The position numbers and the translations under genes are program-made. 64,000 nucleotides of DNA from Pisolithus tinctorius (Eukaryota > Basidiomycota > Agaricomycetes > Boletales > Pisolithaceae), in NCBI GenBank assembly GCA_024663395.1, contig JANFAH010000019.1, positions 558,001 to 622,000 of the forward strand, written 5' to 3'. Positions within the stretch are counted from its first letter, which is position 1. Every line of letters begins with the position of its first letter. Shown piece by piece: positions 57,523 through 64,000 of this stretch. The notes beneath the pieces are model-generated. The model made no database searches. It was given only the letters and a program-made list of their open reading frames with translations, and was not told where the DNA came from.

Positions 57523-60500
57523 TCAAAGCTCCGTTTCGGTCAACAGTGGACTTCCACTCGAAGCAGAGCCTTCCGTTTCAGTATCCAGTGAACTTGTACT
57601 CGAGGCAGTCTCTCGGGTGCTGGTAATTGGGTTATTTCTCAAAACAAGCACACTTGATAATCTGGCTTGTTCATCAGCCTGAGCGGCGAGCCATAATCCA
57701 TGTTTCGATATGCCTGAGCCTGCATCGCGCATGATCCTGGAACGATGGATGTTCAGCAATTCACACCAATGTTGTAAGCCAAATGACTCACCGTCGCAGG
57801 TGAGCTATATCATCGCCCACTCCCATACGTCGAGCCCCCTTAATGAACTTTGTAATCTCGAGCAAACCGAGGTGAGCATCATGTGGCCGCGGCACCAAGC
57901 TGGCATTCGATTCATTCCGAATTTCTTTCACTACCTGGACTATGTCAAACAACATCTATGAAGACGAGTATTAGCTTACCTTAGCTAACAGTTGGTCCAC
58001 TTCTGCCCAGATTCCACGCAAATAGAACCACAGGATCTGTGACGAAGGAACGGTCAGTTTCGAGACGTTATAACTTGAAGATATTGATATCCTTACCTTT
58101 CCTGTTATATCCTCCTCCAGTGCCCGCCGTTCATCTTCGTGCCGTGTTACTCGGAGTTTCGCTTGCAGGGCCTTTATCTCCCGTACCGTGGAATGGACAT
58201 CAGCCTTTTGTAATGTCATGAGGAGGGCTACGGAACGTCAAAAAATGGTGCGCACCGTATTGTAATCACTAGGGCCTGCTTGACCTCGTCCTCTGGAACT
58301 AGGGGATAAAGAACGGTAGAGTGCAGATAGAATCCGAGGAAATGTATGACTTACTCATTGCCTTCGGACGCATGGAGGAGGGAAGTACAGATGTGTTCGA
58401 GTAACTTTTTGTCATTAGAATCAGCCTCGACACCTTTTAGCTGATGGTAACACTTACCTCAATGCTAAGAGTTTTTGATATGGACTGCACCTCATATTGC
58501 GTCGTTCGTTTCCTTTGAAGGGGCCTATCGCCAAGGCCTTTGTACTTTTGGAGTAGAAGGGGTACCGCTACGTCGCGGCGCGGGTACCGCCCTGTGATGG
58601 GTTGAAGACTGATTCGCAATAGATCCCATATATTCGCGCCACAAACGAGTGACGGATCTGGTGGGTGCGCCGATAAAGTGTTTCCTATGTTGTGATGTAA
58701 GTTCCGACGAACACACTCGGTGTGACGTGCTGACCTCCCGCTGTGACTACGGAACCTCCGCTGAGTAACCGAGTTTCCATTATCGAAGGGAGCCTTCCGA
58801 AGAAAGTTATCTCGCCAATCTGTGTTTCAGCAGTATAACAAGCCGAACTATCGAATCAAACGAACACGCACGTAATTCTTCAGGTACTCTAAACCGAAGT
58901 AATCGATCACTCCGTTCATCATCGGTCTGTTCTACTGGCATCATGAGGGTGCGCTGGTAAGTTTCACGCAGTTGCCCAACGCACCGCAGACTCGTGACGG
59001 GCTTCGGTTCCTGCAATGTGATGCTACAGACAATAGGATTAGTCAGATAAACCCACAGCCTGGCTGATAAGACCAAGTACTGTACCAGATTTTCCAAGGC
59101 GTAAAAGGTTTCTCTACGTTCCGAGCGTATTGTCAGCACTTTACACAACATGATCTGGAAAAGAGTCACCTAATATTTTCAAAAAATTTCCTTCTCGGGC
59201 ACAAGCTGGGTTTCTACCCCAAAATAATCTTCTTACAATAATGCATAGGGGGACCTTGAAGGTGATTGGGACTGCAGACTGCTCATCACCCTTCGATGCT
59301 GAGTCTGACGCCCCAAGGTCAAAAGAAAAGTAGGAACCAGCTTTCGGATAAACTCACGACATCCCATGTCTATCCGTCTTCCCTTGTCATCAACCTTGTA
59401 GAAGTCTAGGCATTGTATGACCGTTGTTACGAGAGCTCTATCTTCAAGGTGCAGAGCTTTCAACAGCAGCTGGAATTCTTTGTTGTTCGGAAGTGAAAGA
59501 CACTTGGGTTCATGCACTGCCAGGTTGTCGCATTCGATACCCCGGGTCATGAGGTCATGCCGAGTTTGCACGCGACGCACCACATCTTCGCAGCTGGATA
59601 CCCGAGATTCGACAGGGCTATAAACTGAATCCCCGCCATGTTGCCGCACGTCCTTGAATATATTACCGCAATATTTGAAATTTCCACGGGTAAAGTCGCC
59701 ATAATCACCCAGCTTTTATGTCAGGCTTACTACAGGCCCCAAGAATGTACTATCACTCACTGCGATCTCCTGACCAGAACACTCGTCGAACTTTGCGAGT
59801 CTGCCATCAAGTTCCAACTCATGAGAACCGTCACATGCATACGTTGACGGAAGCCATGGTTCGCGCACGAGCTATAGTTATATGGATGGTTATATCTGAG
59901 TGCATACGCAGAATAGAGTACAGACCAACGTATCCGCGCGTTGACGTGGCCCAGTACAACAACCGGGGCACATCTCAATGTCAATCATCAACATCGGTAC
60001 CTTTATTGTCGCTGGAATAGACTATCCTTGCATCCCAAATGGTTCCAGGAAGGTGAGTATCCTTGACAACGTTGAGACAGCTATAAGGCGGGGGGTCATC
60101 GATGGCATTCCACAGGATATCATATGCTTGCTTGGCAAATTGGTCTGTCTGCGATGACCAGTCATCTTGATTTGTAGGGCATTCACCACAGACGACGTGT
60201 ACCCATACTCGACCAAGGTAGTATCCAAGTCCAACTGCAAATCTGGCATGGTCGTTGGCATAGACTATCACATTGAGAGTGTTGCCTTGGGACGAGAGTT
60301 TGACAGTATCACCAGAGATCTCGTTCGGAAAAGGTGCCATAACGGGTGAAGCCATAGTACGAGGTACGGTTGTCATGGAGCCTGAAATGGTGGCACCACT
60401 CCTCATCGTCTTGAGAACAATCAAGATAGAGTGTCGTGAATTCTACGCTTGCGGCATCGGAAATGGGTGCAGCGCCGAAATACCTGCAGAAGCTATGTCC

Positions 60501-61713
60501 GCGAGATTGCAGATCGATGGTAACCAGATTTCCATAATGGTCGTGAAATGGCAACATGGCCTTGAAATATTTGGTGCTTAGAGCGTCTTGATCTTGTTGG
60601 GGACAGACGGGCAACGACATTTGAATACCCAGATTGGTAACATCGAATCTAAAAAGTTGAGAGGAGTCTGCACCGCGCTGCAACCCCGCAAGCCTGGAAA
60701 AATTTGTGGCCGCGTCAAGTCCTAGCCACCGTATACCGTGCTCTAGTTTCTGCGATAAACCGATGGGGTTCCAGTTCTTGAATGTCGTGATAGCCTCTGA
60801 AGCAACTCGGGCTGTCTGCAAGGACACTTTTATGCATCCCAAACCGCCCCTTGGGACTCCATGCAAGTATGCTGTGATCGCTGGATGCCCGGATGATTTC
60901 CAGCTGCAGTCGCTGGAATGCTTTTGGGCCCTCGCCGTACAGCATTGGCATGTTCACGCCAAACAAGCCCAACAGTGAATACGCCCGATCTTCGACTCGC
61001 GTCGTCTTCCGGTCGCAGCCCACGACATGATTTTGTGCGACGCATGGACGCTCCGAGGAAGCGATACTCCTCAAAACCCGACCATCTGTCAAAACGCTTT
61101 CAGGAATTCGTGTAATTTCCTCTAACACAGACACCAGGTCCTCTTTGGTGCCAATGGACTCCCAGCGCTTGTTAAAGAATTCGGCTTTCCTCGGAGCAAT
61201 AAGCTCCTGGAGTGTCCCAACCTCGTGAGAACCACTCCGGCCAACCATTGACCCAGCCAAGCCTGCTGAAGTCTTGTTTCGCAGGAAAGGCCCAGTCGTC
61301 GACATCGTTGAGATAAACGTAGCACATTTGCGAGTTGCGGTACCATGATACATTGAGTTGATTGCCTCTGTGAGTTCTGCGCTGCTGCGCTTGTCAATGC
61401 AACACGTATCAATCCATAACCACGTGTAGCCGTCCTTCATGGCCTGTTCACAACTCTTGATGATCTTGATGTAGCCGGAGCGCTCCCTGATTCTGTCCTT
61501 CGTTCGCGGCTCCATCACCGCCAGACCGATCATCTCCTCGTAATTGACCTCAGTTACCCAGCGATGGGAGAGTATCGCATAACTTGTACTTTTATCGTCG
61601 AGGTCCTTCAGGACTTCATCGTAACCTATAATCTTCATGACCTCAGCATCGCGACCGGTTAGTTGCATGCCTTTGTCTCTGTCGAGCACAGCTTTCACAT
61701 TCAACAACTTCAT
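57523..61713 (-). pseudogene. HET-domain gene copy HET-4, multiple indels
   Basis: Starts MKLLNVKAVLDRD at 61713, with a 10-codon insert (TGRDAEVMKIIG) relative to HET-2. YAILSHRWV and WLWIDTCCIDKRSSAELTEA are readable. A base missing near 61350 and one added near 61218 shift about 45 codons that in HET-2 carry CYVYLNDVD and WFSRGW; a second compensating pair near 61015-61035 destroys IMSWAA. Unpaired frame changes follow near 60720 and 60335. Later blocks are recognisable: LGDYGD, ALVTTVIQCLDFYKV, the coil EDERRALEEDITGK, ILWFYLRGIWAEVDQLLAK and SKHGLWLAAQADEQAR. Confidence 0.88.
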
Positions 61714-62195
61714 CTTCCCAAGGGGCAGGCGAGTCAAAGCTGCATCAAAGTTATAAGTGCATCACACATACTGCTAGGTATCCGAGGCCACAATGTGGTT
61801 CTTCAGATTGTAAGCTTTATGTGCCTGAAGATGAGTATACGGACAGTTCGAAAACAACGTGGTTCCATTGTACTACAGATAGGCGTACGTCACGTGCTGT
61901 GCTCTTTCTGCCAGGAGACAGCTCCTCATCTACTGCTTTCTCCCTTATATCTACTCAACTCGAGCCCAAACCAGAATTCGAGTTTCTGGCGTAGCGGGGG
62001 GCTTGTATTGTCTATTGATGCCTGAAGGTAAGTATATTTCTACATTGTTGAGATCTGAAAAGTCGTAGGGAGTCTGCCGCCACCGCGCCACAATGATTCA
62101 AGTTTGTCCTGGTCTTCGTCTATATCGAGTCCCTTCCAATGAAGGATGCCAACCGTATGAAGGGCCGGACTGGGCAGAAACAAGAAATCTGTGCA
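61714..62195. other. HET-4 upstream region
   Basis: Carries the conserved HET upstream block at about 61755-61830. No gene seen. Confidence 0.45.
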
Positions 62196-63223
62196 TTAGT
62201 CGGTGCCGCTACAGAATTGCAGGTGCATGATAACCTTCGCAGTCTTCCTGAGTGACAATGTTCTAGGGGTGTATTGGTATGTTAAAGTTTGATTCGCGAG
62301 AGCAAGATGAATATTACCGATGTATATACTCCCGTAGTTCTGCGACAAACTCTTTGGGACGCAAGGATTCGATGTCGTGACAGCCCCGGAAGCAGTTCGG
62401 GTTGTCTGCGAGTACATTTTGACTGCTCTCAAGCCGTCCCCTGGGATTCCATGCAAACATATTGTGATCGCTGATTGCCTGAATTATTTCTGGTTGTAGG
62501 CGCTGAAATGCTTTCGAACCCTCTCCATACAGTATTGGCGTATTCATACAAGATGCCCAACAGCGAATACGCTCGATCTTCAACTCGCGTCGTCGTCCTG
62601 TCGGCAGCCCACCACATAATCCGAGCAATAAGTGGACGTTCCCCGGAATTGATACTCCCCAAAATCCGCTTATCTTTCAGCCCCTCCAGAATTCGCATGA
62701 TGTCTTTTGAAGCGGTTGTCAAGTCTCGTTTCTTCCCTGTGGATTCCCAGCGCTGGCTGAAGCATTCGAGTGTTGTCGGATCGATGAACTCTTGGAGTGT
62801 CCAGTCACGCGGGAACCATTTGGGCTAGCACCGGCCTTGCGGAATCTGCTGAGGTCTTGCTCAGTAGGAAGCGTTGACTCGTCGACATCGATGAGGTACA
62901 CGGAGCACTTCTGCGAGTTGCCGTACCACTGACAATTGAATTGATCGCCTCCGACGGTTCCGCACTGCATTGCTTGTCAAGGCAACACGTACCGACCCAC
63001 AACCACATGTAACCGTCACGTTGCCTGACCTCATACCTGTCTTACTTGTCCGTCTTCATGAGTCCAGTCATCTCATCACAATCAACCTATTCTTCCTAGC
63101 GATGTGATAGCACCGCATATTCCACAGTCTTGTCAACAAGTTCTTCCAAGACCTTGGTTTTGGGTCCAGCTCGCCGGATGTACGTTTCGAGTCGAGAACG
63201 GATTTTACGTCTAGCAACCGCAT
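62196..63223 (-). pseudogene. HET-domain gene copy HET-5, truncated relic
   Basis: Begins with the usual ATGCGG start context at 63223 and shows broken pieces in several frames: WLWVGTCCLDKQCSAEPSEAI, a DVDES strand, RVEDRAYSLLG, LYGEGSKAFQRLQ and NCFRGCHDIE. Many frame changes separate them. Homology ends near 62200, so all later exons and the hydrolase of this unit are missing. Confidence 0.85.
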
Positions 63224-64000
63224 CTTTCTAATGAACAAATGGGGAGCTTGAGGTTACACGAAGTATAGGTCATCACACGCACTGCCTGGGTGTCCGACAC
63301 TACAGGATGGTTCTTCGCATGGTGGACTCTGCGCGTCGGGAGAAGAACAGACGGAGGGCTCCAAAGAACGTGATTCCGTTGCAGGTCGCCGGTTCAAGGA
63401 ATGGAACAGGTGTCCGTGCCAAGCGTGGCGCTCAGTCGCAGTGTTATTCGGCACCCGGGGGGTCAAATTAGGCGGCAGTGCCAGGCTATGCTTTGGGTGG
63501 GCCGTCAAGGTATTTTGTGGCCCTCGTCCGGGACTTCAAGCGCGAGGTTGCAGTTAACTTTGTCACGTACATCGCTCGTCTGCAGTGCCCCCAGTCCCCG
63601 TTAACCTGGCTGCCTATCGGTTGAATCCCGAACGGTCATTATGTACTATGCGGATAAAGATGGGAGTCGACTCGGATGGCAGGCCAGATGACCCTGTCTT
63701 GGATGGAAAAGGAGCTCTTCGGCGTACGACAGCGTTAGGAGTCACACCAAATTCACGGACTCCAGACACAAGCCCCGGCTCATCAAGCACAATACAAACG
63801 TGATGCAGAACCAGCCGGAAATGGAGGCGTGGCACCTGGTTAAAATATCACAGTCACAGTTGGCGTATTGTGCAAAATTGACACTTTTGTGAGAGTGCGC
63901 GGCGGGGGTCCAGGTCTGAAAATCCGAGCACCCTTGTGATATCTGCAGCACCATCACCGCCCCTTCCGGTTTATTATGGCTGGTGGAGCTGACGCATCGG
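63224..64000. repeat. HET-5 upstream block and block B copy 2
   Basis: 63268-63360 repeats the HET upstream block. From about 63825 to the window edge the sequence matches block B near 56090-56250. The repeated segment therefore continues beyond the window, where a further unit may lie. Short ORFs here have no recognisable family. Confidence 0.55.

Overview
The window is nuclear DNA of a filamentous basidiomycete, most likely an Agaricomycete. Genes are split by many introns of about 45-60 bp, with GT-AG and some GC-AG borders. The gene families are typical of mushroom-forming fungi: HET-domain proteins with a DUF8212-like extension, a STAND/NB-ARC-TPR protein, GH17 glucanase, a QDE-1-type RNA-dependent RNA polymerase, a Cla4-type PAK kinase and a PIF/Harbinger transposon. 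I rebuilt the exon structures by eye, checking splice sites and reading phase.

Left part (1-17 kb): an ICMT-like methyltransferase, a secreted GH17 enzyme on the opposite strand, then a HET gene. Beside it lie three copies of a C-terminal module that is also found at the 3' ends of the right-hand HET genes. One copy is inverted and is interrupted by a 3,345-bp Harbinger element with clear terminal inverted repeats and a TTA target duplication. Both genes of the element are damaged (one nonsense codon; one frame change at a C tract). A HET 5' fragment and a ~370-bp direct duplication lie just left of it.

Middle part (17-41 kb): mostly well-conserved single genes. These are a STAND-TPR receptor-like protein, a Tps3/Tsl1-like trehalose-synthase regulatory subunit whose phosphatase motif is degenerate, the RdRP, the PAK kinase with a charged helical linker, CNOT11 of the CCR4-NOT complex, and two small single-pass membrane proteins with PPxY tails. 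A relic of a HET promoter lies between the RdRP and the kinase.

Right part (41-64 kb): a decaying tandem array. The repeated unit is an alpha/beta-hydrolase on + facing a HET gene on -. There are three hydrolase copies (one intact) and four HET copies. HET-2 has an intact N-terminal part, HET-3 has a one-base frameshift, HET-4 has several indels, and HET-5 is a truncated relic. A phosphotransferase pseudogene sits at the left edge. The array looks like birth-and-death evolution of an allorecognition or cell-death locus. A STAND gene and an RNA-silencing polymerase on the same segment are suggestive neighbours, but nothing in the sequence proves they work together.
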